From Paracoccaceae bacterium (GTDB lineage Bacteria > Pseudomonadota > Alphaproteobacteria > Rhodobacterales > Rhodobacteraceae): a stretch of DNA of 64,000 nt. The stretch's first letter is position 1; every line of letters starts with the position of its first letter. Under the pieces are notes generated by a model. That model was not told the origin of the DNA. It worked only from the letters and a program-made list of their open reading frames with translations, and did not search any database. Made by a program: the position numbers and the translations under genes. Below, one piece after another: positions 1 through 9,779 of the stretch. The stretch is taken from contig JAPOXR010000016.1 of assembly GCA_026706985.1 (NCBI GenBank), positions 18,288-82,287 of the forward strand. Direction: 5' to 3'.

Positions 1-133
1 CCTGACGACAGGATCAACGATATCCGCGAAACATCCCCCTGTTCCACAAGGTGCGGCTGATCTGTTGCTGTGCCGTCACGGTGCCGGTCCAGCGAAGCAA
101 AACGGCGTTGTTCAGCCAAGTCATCATGACCAT

Positions 134-1096
134 CTAGGAGTCCCAAACGATCCGAAAGCCTTGATGCGTTGCCGAACCGTCCGGTGAGTTTCCCACGCGC
201 GAAGCAATCCTGTAGCGATAGCAATAGCTGCGGTGGCAAAGGAACGAACCGCCCTTGAGAAGTCGGAAGCCACGCATTCGGGCCAGCCTCTGCCGAACAT
301 GTTTCTTCAAAGACCGTACCCGGTACAGATCCGACGTCCATTCCCAGACATTTCCTGACATGTTGTACAAGCCAAACCCGTTCGGATGGAAGGACCGCGC
401 CGGGGCGGTTGTCTTCCATCCGTCTGCACATGTGTTGTGGTCGGGAAACCGGCCCTGCCAGATATTGCAGGGGAAATGCCCGATATCGTCGGGCTCCGCG
501 TCCCCCCATGGAAAGCGCACATCGCCACAACCGCCGCGGGCGGCATGCTCCCATTCCCGCTCGGTCGGCAACCGTCCCCCTGCCCAATCAGCATAGGCGG
601 CGGCATCGTTCCAGGACACATGGACAACGGGATGGTTCGGTAACCATGCCTCGCCCATCGTATCCGGGCCATTGATGTCTTTCCAGTTTGCACCATCGAT
701 CTTATGCCACCATTCAGCACCTGCAACGGCTTGTGTCGGCCCCAGGCATTCCGGAACTTCGGACCGGAAAACGAAGGACCATCCGATGCGCTCCGCCTCT
801 GTGACAAACCCGGTTGTCTCAACGAAGTTGAGGAATTGACGGTTCGTGACAGTCGTCGTGCATATCCTGAACGTTTTCAGGCGGTTCCTGCGGAGGGGAC
901 TTTCGCCTTCATCGTGGATCTGCGGCAAATCCGTACCCTGAAACGCCACTTCGCCCGGCACCCGCATGGTTTCAACATCTTCCGGTGATTGGGCGGCGAT
1001 CCTGTCGGGCTTGCCGGTGGCCTGGCCGCGTGACGATCGTGATGGCGTGCAGCAGGCCTGCGGAGTGAATGGGTTCTGCCTGCCACCTGTCATCAT
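134..1096 (-). CDS. Formylglycine-generating enzyme (FGE/SUMF1 family); start uncertain, ORF open to 1225
   Basis: HPVVHVSWNDAAAYADWAGGRLPTEREWEHAARGG, NMSGNVWEWTSD and C-terminal GGSFLCHRSYCYRYRIASR carrying the two FGE active-site cysteines. Confidence 0.9.
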   Translation of the reverse strand: MMTGGRQNPFTPQACCTPSRSSRGQATGKPDRIAAQSPEDVETMRVPGEVAFQGTDLPQIHDEGESPLRRNRLKTFRICTTTVTNRQFLNFVETTGFVTEAERIGWSFVFRSEVPECLGPTQAVAGAEWWHKIDGANWKDINGPDTMGEAWLPNHPVVHVSWNDAAAYADWAGGRLPTEREWEHAARGGCGDVRFPWGDAEPDDIGHFPCNIWQGRFPDHNTCADGWKTTAPARSFHPNGFGLYNMSGNVWEWTSDLYRVRSLKKHVRQRLARMRGFRLLKGGSFLCHRSYCYRYRIASRVGNSPDGSATHQGFRIVWDS

Positions 1097-1386
1097 CGAA
1101 TCCCGGCGAGAATTGGCGCATGATAGACAAATGGCCGGCACCGTAAAACCCCGGGTCCATGGCCTGGTGGATATCCGCGGAAATTCGGCTTGATCATCGC
1201 CGGATCTGAAACCTGCTTGTCGCATACCGGGAATTGGATATCTCTCGCGCCTGCCGGTTCAGAAATTCAAAAATTTATGATCAGTGACAGTCATCCAGCC
1301 TTTGCGGCTTGTCTGCAGATCAAACAGGATCGGCGCTCCAGACAAATCCTGTGAAAATATTCGGGTGGGTGCACATTACCTGCATG

Positions 1387-2160
1387 TCACAAGGGGCGCC
1401 GGGCGAGCGAGAAGATCTGCCCCGTTGGTCCACCGACCGGATATGATGCCAATTGCAGAGCCAAATCCGCGACTTCATCCGGGTGCTTGACGCGCTCCCA
1501 TGCAGGCAGCCCCTTTGGCAGGGCATCGCGTCCTGCGGCAAGGATTGCTTCCGGCGAACATTTCTGGCTAGGCCCGGCATTGGTCAGGGTCGCGGTTGGC
1601 CCGGGCACCAGGCTGTTAACATCGATCTGCCGGGGCCAAAGCTCGTTGGCGAGACCCTCGGTCATCATGTTCAGTGCCGCCTTGGATACGTGATAGGCGG
1701 TGCTGTCGGCACCGGCGCTGAAACCCTTGCCCGAAGTGAGATTGATGATCTTGCCGCCCGGTCTGATCGCTTCGATCAGTTTCCGGGTCAGCAGATACGG
1801 ACCGCGGAGATTGACCTCCACGGTTCTCCACCACAGCTCCGGATCCGAGTCGGCGAAAGCACCCCGCTCAATATAGGCACCGGCATTATTGACGAGAATA
1901 TCAACGCCCCCGAACTCACGCAAAACCGCATGGCAAAATGCCTCAACCTGCTCTGGATTCGCCAGATCAACGGAGGAGGCATGGCAGCGCCGACCCAGCA
2001 GCTCGACCGCACTTCCAGTTTCCGCGATTTCGAGTTTCGACCGGGCACAAATGGCGAGATCGGCACCCGTCCTTGCGAAAGTCAAGGCAATGGATTTGCC
2101 GATTCCACGCCCTGCCCCTGTGACAACGGCGGTTTTGCCCGCAAGCGGTGATTCATTCAC
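1387..2160 (-). CDS. SDR family NAD(P)-dependent oxidoreductase
   Basis: TGAGRGIGKSIAL Rossmann motif, NNAGAY, YHVSKAALNMMT catalytic YxxxK. Confidence 0.9.
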   Translation of the reverse strand: MNESPLAGKTAVVTGAGRGIGKSIALTFARTGADLAICARSKLEIAETGSAVELLGRRCHASSVDLANPEQVEAFCHAVLREFGGVDILVNNAGAYIERGAFADSDPELWWRTVEVNLRGPYLLTRKLIEAIRPGGKIINLTSGKGFSAGADSTAYHVSKAALNMMTEGLANELWPRQIDVNSLVPGPTATLTNAGPSQKCSPEAILAAGRDALPKGLPAWERVKHPDEVADLALQLASYPVGGPTGQIFSLARRPL

Positions 2161-2998
2161 GTCTCTTTGCTTCCAATTCCATCAATGTCGCCCCGATCTC
2201 GGTCAATCCTTCATCCCAATCCACGGCCGTCCGCGCAGTGTAATGCGCCATCGGCAAGGCTTTCTGCAGACAATTGATGCCGGCCCAGAGCCGCGTGTCG
2301 CAAATCATCGCATAAGGTCTGCCCTTGGTTGCGCGCGCCTCTTCAAATGCGTCCAGAAGTTCCGTGATGCCCGTCCCGTTGATGCGCCGTGACTTGAAGC
2401 CGAAAGCCTCGAACTTTTCCGGCACCGGTTCAACGGCGAGGACGTCGGCTACCTGGCCCGAAGCCTGCATGTCGTTGTTGTCGATGATGAAGCAGAGATT
2501 ATCGAGCTTCTGGTGACCCGCGAACATCGCCGCTTCCCAGACATTTCCCTCCTGCAGTTCACCATCGGAGAAAAGACAATAGACCCGCTCATCCAACCCT
2601 TGCCGCCTGAGCGACCAGGCAAGTCCCGCTGACTGGCTCGGACCCTGGCCCAGCGATCCGGCGGTGATTTCGAAACCAAGCTGACCTTCTATCGGGCTTT
2701 GATCCACCGATGTGCCATCGGCATTGTAGGTCTTCAACACATCCATTCCGTAGTGGCCGGTTTCTGCCAGCGCGCCATAAACCATGATCGCATCATGGCC
2801 GTTTGACAAAACAAAGCGATCCTTAAACCAGCCGTCGGCATCGGGACGCAGTTCGTCAAAATACAGGACTGCGGCGATATCCGCGAGCGCGACACCTTGC
2901 GCCGCATAGCCGCCGCGTTGGCGACAGATTTCCAGCACATGCCGGCGGATCCTGGCAGCGATGACTGCAAGATCATTGACAGATTGATTGCGTCTCAT
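2153..2998 (-). CDS. Transketolase N-terminal subunit (split transketolase)
   Basis: LSNGHDAIMVYGALAE, SLGQGPSQSAGLAW, SDGELQEGNVWEAAMFAG..DNLCFIIDNND; ATGA overlap with the upstream C-terminal subunit supports start at 2998. Confidence 0.87.
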   Translation of the reverse strand: MRRNQSVNDLAVIAARIRRHVLEICRQRGGYAAQGVALADIAAVLYFDELRPDADGWFKDRFVLSNGHDAIMVYGALAETGHYGMDVLKTYNADGTSVDQSPIEGQLGFEITAGSLGQGPSQSAGLAWSLRRQGLDERVYCLFSDGELQEGNVWEAAMFAGHQKLDNLCFIIDNNDMQASGQVADVLAVEPVPEKFEAFGFKSRRINGTGITELLDAFEEARATKGRPYAMICDTRLWAGINCLQKALPMAHYTARTAVDWDEGLTEIGATLMELEAKRRE

Positions 2999-3969
2999 GA
3001 CGCCAGCCCAGCCAGCCGCGACGCCAACACTTCGGCGTCCAGGCCCAGCTGTGCCCGAATATACGCGAGCGTTCCACCCGGAGCCCACCTGTTGGCCAGG
3101 CCGATACGCGTGATGCGTGGCCCGCCCCCGGTGTCGGAAACAATTTCGGCCACCAGTGATCCAAGCCCGGTAACAATCTGATGATTCTCAATTGTGACGA
3201 TCTGGTCGTGCGCGAATGCGAAGTCGGAAACCTCCTTCTCATTAACAGGCTTGATCGTCGGCACATGCAGGAGCGAATGATCAACGCCGCGTTCGGACAG
3301 CAGTTCCGATGTTTCGAGTGCCCATTGTGTGCCATGACCGCTGGCGATGATGCCGATGCCTTTGCCGGCCTTAAGCGTATAGGTCTTCCCCAACTCGAAG
3401 GTGAATTTGTCCGGATCCAGGATAAGCGGTGTGTTGCCCCGGTGACCCCTGATGTAGGTAAGACCCGGCAAATCCACCGCAATATCGAGAGCGGCGCGGA
3501 AATCCGTCGGATCCACCGGGTCGATTACGGTTGCGTTGGGGATTGCACGCACCATTCCGAGATCCTCGGCTGCCTGGTGGTGGATTCGCGCCGGGTTGGT
3601 GATGCCGGGTGTGAACCCGATCGCAATGTTTGTCAGTCCACCGGTTTCCACATTCGTGCCGGCCCCGGATCCCGTTCCCATGCAGATCAATAACTGGTCG
3701 TAGGCACGACGCGTGATGTAGCAGGCAAAGCAGGTCGCTACAGGTACAAGTCCGCCCTTGGCGACACCTGCAGCCACAGCGAGCAGGTTCTGTTCGGCCA
3801 TACCGACATCAAGATGCTGCTCCGGCAACTCTTTCTTCACCCGCACGACCTGGCAGTATTTGCTCAGATCGGCGCTCATGACCACCACGTCTCCGCGGCG
3901 CGTGCACAAATCATAGCTGATGCTGTCAAAGGGTGCGGAGTCGAATTGGCGCTCACCGGTCAAGAGCAT
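2995..3969 (-). CDS. Transketolase C-terminal subunit (start chosen just after the sulfatase stop; ORF open to 4050)
   Basis: ELPEQHLDVGMAEQNLLAVAAGVAKGGLVPVATCFACYITRRAYDQL; TIENHQIVTGLGSLVAEIV. Confidence 0.87.
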   Translation of the reverse strand: MLLTGERQFDSAPFDSISYDLCTRRGDVVVMSADLSKYCQVVRVKKELPEQHLDVGMAEQNLLAVAAGVAKGGLVPVATCFACYITRRAYDQLLICMGTGSGAGTNVETGGLTNIAIGFTPGITNPARIHHQAAEDLGMVRAIPNATVIDPVDPTDFRAALDIAVDLPGLTYIRGHRGNTPLILDPDKFTFELGKTYTLKAGKGIGIIASGHGTQWALETSELLSERGVDHSLLHVPTIKPVNEKEVSDFAFAHDQIVTIENHQIVTGLGSLVAEIVSDTGGGPRITRIGLANRWAPGGTLAYIRAQLGLDAEVLASRLAGLAS

Positions 3970-3977
3970 TGACACGC

Positions 3978-5465
3978 TCACGACACCCGGATGGCGTTGG
4001 GAAGCAGAATTTTCTCCAGATGCGTCTTCGCTTCGGAATGGGTTACCCAATCGGGCGGAGGGAAATCGGCAACCATGTCCCAGTCATCGCCGGTCGCTTC
4101 CATATGGGCGGCAAGCCGGGCGTCCAATGCATCCATGCGGGCAAAATGCGCTGGATCATTCACCAGGTTGTTCTGCTCATCGGGATCAGTGCGCAGGTCA
4201 AAAAGCATCGCGCGATGGTCCCTGCGGCGCATGTAAAGCCAGTCCCTGGTGCGGATACCACGCTCGGCGAAGGGCGCATACTCGCCGGGATTGCCGCCGG
4301 TCTGCGTGAATACCTGGTACCAGATCGTATCCCGGTGTTCGCTCGTCACGCCATCGAGAACCGGCAGGTAGCTTTGGCTGTTCCGGCCTTCAGGCATCCT
4401 GATGTCAAGCAGATCAAGGATTGTCGCCATCATATCAACGCCGACATCCACCATGGCGCCGGTGCGGTGCGGCTTGAACCGCGCCGGGTAGCGAATGATA
4501 AGCGGCACCTGCATCGCGGCGCGGTAGGCCTGGTTCTTGATGCCGCAAAAGCTGCCATGCTGTCCAAACATATCCCCGTGGTCGCTGAGAAAGATAACCA
4601 TGGTTTCCTCGGCGATTCCGATAGCTTCGAGATGATCCACAATGCGGCCTAGATTGTGGTCGATATTGTGGATCATGCCGTAATACTCGGCGATGAACCC
4701 GCGGATTTCCGCCTCGGTTTCGACTTCCCCTGTCGGCTTGTTCCCGTGGGCAGCGTGACTCTTGTGCCCTGCGCGGGGATCGCCCCCGCAGAGCACCTCG
4801 TTGCGATGTCTCTGCACCTTGGCCTGCAGTTCAGGATTTGGCACACCGGGCGGTAGTGGAACCTCCTCCGGCCGGTAAATCCGACGCAAATGCGCCGGCA
4901 TGTCCATTGGGAAATGCGGCGGGCCGTAACTCAGATAGCCGAAGAAGGGCCTGTCGACCTTCGCTGCGGAGTTGATGAAATCCAGGAACTGGTCGGTTTG
5001 GTAATCCGGCTCGTATCGCGTCGAATGATAGGCTTGCCCCGTATCATCAAAATAGATGGAGGAGCGGTAATCATGGCCTCGATTGAAGCCAATGAAATGT
5101 TCGAAGCCAAAGCGCCGATCCGGAGGAACGAAGCCCGGTTTCGGCCCGCCTTCCAGATGCCACTTGCCGATATAACCGGTCTGGTAACCCGCATCCTTCA
5201 GGAATTCAGCCAGGAACCCCTGGCCGGCGCGCAGGGGAAAGTGGTTCTGGATCATCCCGTGTCCCTGCGCGTATTTACCGGTCAGGACCGAAGCGCGGAA
5301 CGGGCAGCAGATGGGATAGCTGGCATAGGCTTCGCTGAAATGCACGCCTTCCTTAGACAATTTGTCGATATTGGGCGTGCGGATGACCGGATTGCCCGAA
5401 CAGCCCATCGCGTCATAGCGCATCTGGTCGGGATAGATGATCAGAATGTTCGGGCGCATTGTCAC
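3978..5465 (-). CDS. Sulfatase (alkaline phosphatase superfamily, Cys-type), no evident signal peptide
   Basis: RPNILIIYPDQMRYDAMG metal-binding start; YPICCPFRASVLTGKYAQG modification motif; LSDHGDMFGQHG. Confidence 0.9.
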   Translation of the reverse strand: MTMRPNILIIYPDQMRYDAMGCSGNPVIRTPNIDKLSKEGVHFSEAYASYPICCPFRASVLTGKYAQGHGMIQNHFPLRAGQGFLAEFLKDAGYQTGYIGKWHLEGGPKPGFVPPDRRFGFEHFIGFNRGHDYRSSIYFDDTGQAYHSTRYEPDYQTDQFLDFINSAAKVDRPFFGYLSYGPPHFPMDMPAHLRRIYRPEEVPLPPGVPNPELQAKVQRHRNEVLCGGDPRAGHKSHAAHGNKPTGEVETEAEIRGFIAEYYGMIHNIDHNLGRIVDHLEAIGIAEETMVIFLSDHGDMFGQHGSFCGIKNQAYRAAMQVPLIIRYPARFKPHRTGAMVDVGVDMMATILDLLDIRMPEGRNSQSYLPVLDGVTSEHRDTIWYQVFTQTGGNPGEYAPFAERGIRTRDWLYMRRRDHRAMLFDLRTDPDEQNNLVNDPAHFARMDALDARLAAHMEATGDDWDMVADFPPPDWVTHSEAKTHLEKILLPNAIRVS

Positions 5466-6955
5466 TTGCCCATCCGACGCTTGATACGCGAAGTGACCGG
5501 CCCCCAGAATATGGTCAGCAGGAGTGCAGCATAGATCGTGAGACCGATCGGGGTGTCGAAAAACTCGGTCACGGACCCGTCCGCGATGGTGAGCGACTGG
5601 CGCAGGGAATTTTCAAGGATCGGACCCAGCACGAAACCGATGGACAGTGGTGCGATCGAGTAACCCAGCTTGCGTGTGACATAACCCAGTATGCCTGCGC
5701 CGAGCAAAACGCCGACATTGAAGAAAGAATTCGAGACCGAATAGATACCGACAAAGCTGAGAAGCATCACTGTCGGCACGATCACGGCGGTCGGGACCCG
5801 GATGAGCTGGGCGGCAAAGCGGATGGCGACAAGGCCGATGACCATCATCAGAATGTTGATCAGAAAGAGACCCGTAAAGATCGCATACATAAGGTCAGGC
5901 TCTTCCGAGAACAGCTTCGGCCCGGGAGTCAACCCCTGGATCAGGAGCGCGCCCAGCAGCACTGCGGCGGCAGGCGAGCCGGGCACACCAAGTGTCAATG
6001 TCGGAACAAGCGCGCCACCGACCGTGGCGTTGTTCGCTGTCTCGGGCGCAACAATCCCTTCAGGAATTCCGGTGCCGTACGCCTCCGGTGTTTTCGACCG
6101 CCGCTTGGCCTCGGAATAGGCAAAGAATGCACCCACCGCCGCACCCTCTCCCGGAATGATGCCGATGACCGTGCCGATGACCGATGAACGCAGGATCAAA
6201 TCCTTCATGCCTGCCAGGGTCTTGAGGCCGGGCAGTTTGACCACCAGGCTGTCAGTCGAAAACTCAATCCGCCGCGCCACGCGTTCCGCGCCGATCAGAA
6301 CTTCCGACATCGCAAACAGGCCCACCAGGAAAGGCACCAGCGGCAGACCCTCATATAGATTGTAGCTCCCGAAAGTGTATCTCTCGGTCCCGTTCAACTC
6401 GTCCAGCCCCCAGGTGGTCAGGAAGATTCCCAGGGCACCGATCAGCAAACCTTTCGGCAGGCTCTGCCCGGCCACGCGGACAACAACGATCAGGCCGAAC
6501 ACGGAAATCGCGAGATATTCACGCGGCCCGAATTTCACCGCCAGATCGGCCAACAGCGGCGCGATCAGGGCAAGGCATGCGGCACTGAACAATCCGCCGA
6601 TGATCGAACCGGTGAGCGAAAAGCCCAGCGCCTCTCCGCCGCGCCCGGATTTGAACATGTTATGCCCGTCGAGAACGGTGGCAATCGCTGCACCGGTGCC
6701 GGGAATGCCTACCGCGATTGCCGAGATCGATCCCCCGTAAATCGCCGCAGAGTAAATTCCGAGCAGCAGGACCATGGACGCCACCGTGTCCAAATGGAAG
6801 GTGAAAGGAAGTGCCAGGGCGATGGCGATTGGTGGCCCGAGACCCGGCAAAATCCCGATGACCAAACCCAACAGGATGCCGACAACAAGCAGGAGCATTG
6901 TCAGCGGGTCCGCGAGCAGGCCGAAGGCGGATATGAGTGCGGCGGCATCAAACAT
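5462..6955 (-). CDS. Tripartite tricarboxylate transporter large permease TctA
   Basis: GLVIGILPGLGPPIAIALALPFTF; GIPEGIVAPETANNATVGGALVPTLTLGVPGSPAAAVLLGAL. Confidence 0.93.
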   Translation of the reverse strand: MFDAAALISAFGLLADPLTMLLLVVGILLGLVIGILPGLGPPIAIALALPFTFHLDTVASMVLLLGIYSAAIYGGSISAIAVGIPGTGAAIATVLDGHNMFKSGRGGEALGFSLTGSIIGGLFSAACLALIAPLLADLAVKFGPREYLAISVFGLIVVVRVAGQSLPKGLLIGALGIFLTTWGLDELNGTERYTFGSYNLYEGLPLVPFLVGLFAMSEVLIGAERVARRIEFSTDSLVVKLPGLKTLAGMKDLILRSSVIGTVIGIIPGEGAAVGAFFAYSEAKRRSKTPEAYGTGIPEGIVAPETANNATVGGALVPTLTLGVPGSPAAAVLLGALLIQGLTPGPKLFSEEPDLMYAIFTGLFLINILMMVIGLVAIRFAAQLIRVPTAVIVPTVMLLSFVGIYSVSNSFFNVGVLLGAGILGYVTRKLGYSIAPLSIGFVLGPILENSLRQSLTIADGSVTEFFDTPIGLTIYAALLLTIFWGPVTSRIKRRMGK

Positions 6956-6961
6956 TGCGCA

Positions 6962-7423
6962 TCAAATCAACTGAATGCCGAGGCCATAGGTAAAGGTGAG
7001 CGCGACCAATGCGGTCATCGCCAAGACGATCACATAGAACCATGGTGCACGGACGCCCATCGCCAACAGGCTGAGTGGCCCCATTACAATCGCCATCGGC
7101 AAAAAGCCGAATGATCGCCATATAACGTAGCAAGCCGCTGCCACGGGCAGCATCAGAATGCCCTGCCGCGCCTCGGTTTTGTTTTCAAACACGGTCCCGC
7201 CTGCGTCACCCCCCGCCGCACCGCGCACCAGGTAGAGATAGCCGATGAAAGCCGCGCAGACGGCCATGATGCCGAGCAGCAGTTGCGGAAAGAACTTTGA
7301 AGGTAAACCGGAACTGGCGAGCAGGCCGGAAGTCGAAAAACCCTCGGCCTCCCAGGCAAAATAGGCGCAGGCCGCGAGTATGATCACAATGAAGATCAGA
7401 TTGGCAGTTCGTTGGCTTAACAT
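6962..7423 (-). CDS. Tripartite tricarboxylate transporter small permease TctB
   Basis: Small multi-TM protein directly upstream of tctA; MLSQRTANLIFIVIILAACAYFAWEAEGF. Confidence 0.75.
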   Translation of the reverse strand: MLSQRTANLIFIVIILAACAYFAWEAEGFSTSGLLASSGLPSKFFPQLLLGIMAVCAAFIGYLYLVRGAAGGDAGGTVFENKTEARQGILMLPVAAACYVIWRSFGFLPMAIVMGPLSLLAMGVRAPWFYVIVLAMTALVALTFTYGLGIQLI

Positions 7424-7931
7424 CTTCAATGCATGCGAAACGGGATGCCGCGTATGTTGACCCGCGCCGGGAGGTCCCCGGCAGCCGGAGTCATCGCCCT
7501 GCAGACCTTTTGCTCCGCATCCTCTAACAGACCTTAGGCGAAACCGGCAAGTGCGCTCAGGTCGCCGGCGCTCCAGCCGTCCGCGCGCCATCCCTGCCGA
7601 TGATTATTCACAGAACCCTTTGCAGCGTGTTCCTGACCGCCCGGTCCGGGCCATGATATCCGCGGAAGCCAAGGAAATTCGAAAACCACGCAGGGCTCCG
7701 CCTCAATGACACATGCACGGCCGCATGCAGTGCATGAGGAGAAAGGAATTGTCAGCATTTGATCGTGGCGACCCCGGGACACGCTGCCGACAGGGAGGCC
7801 GGTCAACCTGGCTGACGATGCACATGGAATCCTGCAATTTCCGACCTGACCCTGGCCCAGCGCGAAGTCACGCACTCACGCTGAGCCAAGGGATTATCCG
7901 CGAATTTCCGTTCCTTGTTCTGGAACAGACC

Positions 7932-8897
7932 TTACTTGTGAAGAAGGCCCAACCCGTCGAGCAGAGGCGAATAGAGGTCGATGCCGGACTGGATCAATGC
8001 GGTGGTCTCCTCGACCCCGTGAGTCCAGTCGTAGCTGACAGCCTTCGGCACCCGTGAAATAAACGCCTCAGTGCCCATGGATTCAGACGCCGCCAACAGC
8101 TTGTCGACGATCTCCTGCGGCGTGCCGGATTTCACGGCCAATCCGCCATGCACCCATGTTCCGGCCTCTTTGCCCGGAAAAGCCTCGCCCACGGTACGCA
8201 CACCCGGCAGGTCTGTCCCGTAATAGGGCTTGCGGTTGTTATCGAGAATTATGAGCGGGCGGATTTCACCGTCATAGGCATGGATGGACGCTACCTGTCC
8301 CACGGCCACGTCAACCTGGCCGCCGATTAGCCCCGCCAAAGTGGCCGGCACGGTTTTCAGCGCAACCGTTTTGAATTCCAGTCCGAACTCAGATGCCAGT
8401 TGCACGGCCGACAGATTGGGCGGTGCTCCCAAATTGTTGACACCCATGGTCAGCTTGCCGGCCTTCGCGCCCTCAATGAATTCCTCAAAGGTGGTATACG
8501 GGCTGTCCGATCGCACATACAGCGCATTGGATGCCGAGATTCCCGCAAACAGGGGGATAAAATCCTCAAGCGGCTCGTAAGGCGTCTCACGGGTCAACGG
8601 GACAACCATGAAACTCGGCGGCGACCAGTTGAACAGGGTGTAACCGTCAGCCGGCGCCTCCAGCACGCTCATCGTGGCCGGAATATGCGCGCCACCCGGC
8701 TTGTTGACAACATTGACCGGGACACCAAGCGCTTCGCTCAGCACCTCGGCATTCATCCGCGCGACGATGTCGGCGTTTCCACCTGCACCGAAAGACACAA
8801 CATAGGTGATCGGTTTTTCAGGCCATTCCGCGAGCGCTGCGCCCGCAGTGAGGCCAAGTGCCGCCAAGCCTGCGGCAGCCAGTTTGATAAGCTTCAT
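7932..8897 (-). CDS. Tripartite tricarboxylate transporter substrate-binding protein (TctC/Bug family)
   Basis: Signal peptide MKLIKLAAAGLAALGLTAGAALA; WPEKPITYVVSFGAGGNADIVARMNAEVLSEALGVPVNVVNKPGG. Confidence 0.92.
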   Translation of the reverse strand: MKLIKLAAAGLAALGLTAGAALAEWPEKPITYVVSFGAGGNADIVARMNAEVLSEALGVPVNVVNKPGGAHIPATMSVLEAPADGYTLFNWSPPSFMVVPLTRETPYEPLEDFIPLFAGISASNALYVRSDSPYTTFEEFIEGAKAGKLTMGVNNLGAPPNLSAVQLASEFGLEFKTVALKTVPATLAGLIGGQVDVAVGQVASIHAYDGEIRPLIILDNNRKPYYGTDLPGVRTVGEAFPGKEAGTWVHGGLAVKSGTPQEIVDKLLAASESMGTEAFISRVPKAVSYDWTHGVEETTALIQSGIDLYSPLLDGLGLLHK

Positions 8898-8950
8898 TGT
8901 GCAGCCCTCCATGTTTCGTAACACCCGATACCAGCTATCAATGATCTAGA

Positions 8951-8962
8951 TGTATATACCTT
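8951..8962. promoter_or_regulatory. Candidate GntR/HutC-type operator upstream of tctC
   Basis: TGTATATACCTT (reverse complement AAGGTATATACA) contains palindrome GTATATAC; shares AAGGTnnATAC with the site at 9744. Confidence 0.45.
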
Positions 8963-8997
8963 TCTACGTGACCATCTGAGAGTCAAGTGCACTTTTC

Positions 8998-9723
8998 TCA
9001 CACTGCGCCGGTCGAGAACTCCATTTCGAAAGCCAGGAGGTCACCGGGATAGGACAGCGTGGCCGAATAGATCAATTGTCCGTCCGCATCGAGGAATTCA
9101 CGCTGGACCCGGAAAACCGCGGAATTGACCTTAATTCCCAAAGCCTGTGCCATTGCGAAATCGGCGTATGAAATCGTCATCTTCTGCCGGGCTCTTGCGA
9201 CCGTGACTCCCAGGTCCCGGAAAACCGAAACCACGATCTCGCGTGCGAAACGTGCGGGTGCCCGCTCAAAAATCCGGTCGTCAAGCTTGATATCGACCTG
9301 ACAGAAAGGCTTACCCGACCGTGCATGAATGCGGCTCATGACACGAAAAACGCGCCCATCCACAGCCTTTTCAATTACCGCATCCCTTTGACGCACCGAT
9401 ACCTCCAGCTGCTCCACCATGGCATAGAGCTGTGAAATGTCCGCCTTCATGTGCAGCGTATGCCGCTTTGGGCGTTTGACTTCTTTGACGAAGGTTCCCT
9501 TGCCCGAGTATTTCTCGATCAACCCCTCTTCTGCCAGCGTATTCATCGCCTGAACGACGGTCATGCGTGCCACACCAAGCTGTTCTGTCAACTCGCGCAG
9601 TGCCGGTAATCTTGTCCCTGGTGGAAGATCACCCGACAGGATCTCGTGCCGTAAAACCTCGGCAACCTCAGCGTGGAGGGGAACTGCCGTGCGTTTCATC
9701 GCCTGAAGATTCATGCTAGCCAT
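8998..9723 (-). CDS. GntR family transcriptional regulator with UTRA-type effector domain
   Basis: PLHAEVAEVLRHEILSGDLPPGTRLPALRELTEQLGVARMTVVQAMNTLAEEGLIEKYSGKGTFV wHTH. Confidence 0.88.
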   Translation of the reverse strand: MASMNLQAMKRTAVPLHAEVAEVLRHEILSGDLPPGTRLPALRELTEQLGVARMTVVQAMNTLAEEGLIEKYSGKGTFVKEVKRPKRHTLHMKADISQLYAMVEQLEVSVRQRDAVIEKAVDGRVFRVMSRIHARSGKPFCQVDIKLDDRIFERAPARFAREIVVSVFRDLGVTVARARQKMTISYADFAMAQALGIKVNSAVFRVQREFLDADGQLIYSATLSYPGDLLAFEMEFSTGAV

Positions 9724-9743
9724 CGTCGTCAACCATAGGCACA

Positions 9744-9757
9744 AAGGTCCATACCTT
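9744..9757. promoter_or_regulatory. Candidate operator in the GntR / transketolase divergent intergenic region
   Basis: AAGGT-CCAT-ACCTT inverted repeat, similar to the site at 8951-8962. Confidence 0.45.
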
Positions 9758-9779
9758 CGAAACATAGCATGAGAACCGG

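Noticed and set aside
6662-7114. 150-aa plus-strand ORF antisense to tctA/tctB
   Set aside because: Gln/Arg/Asp-rich antisense frame; the minus-strand transporter genes are well supported.
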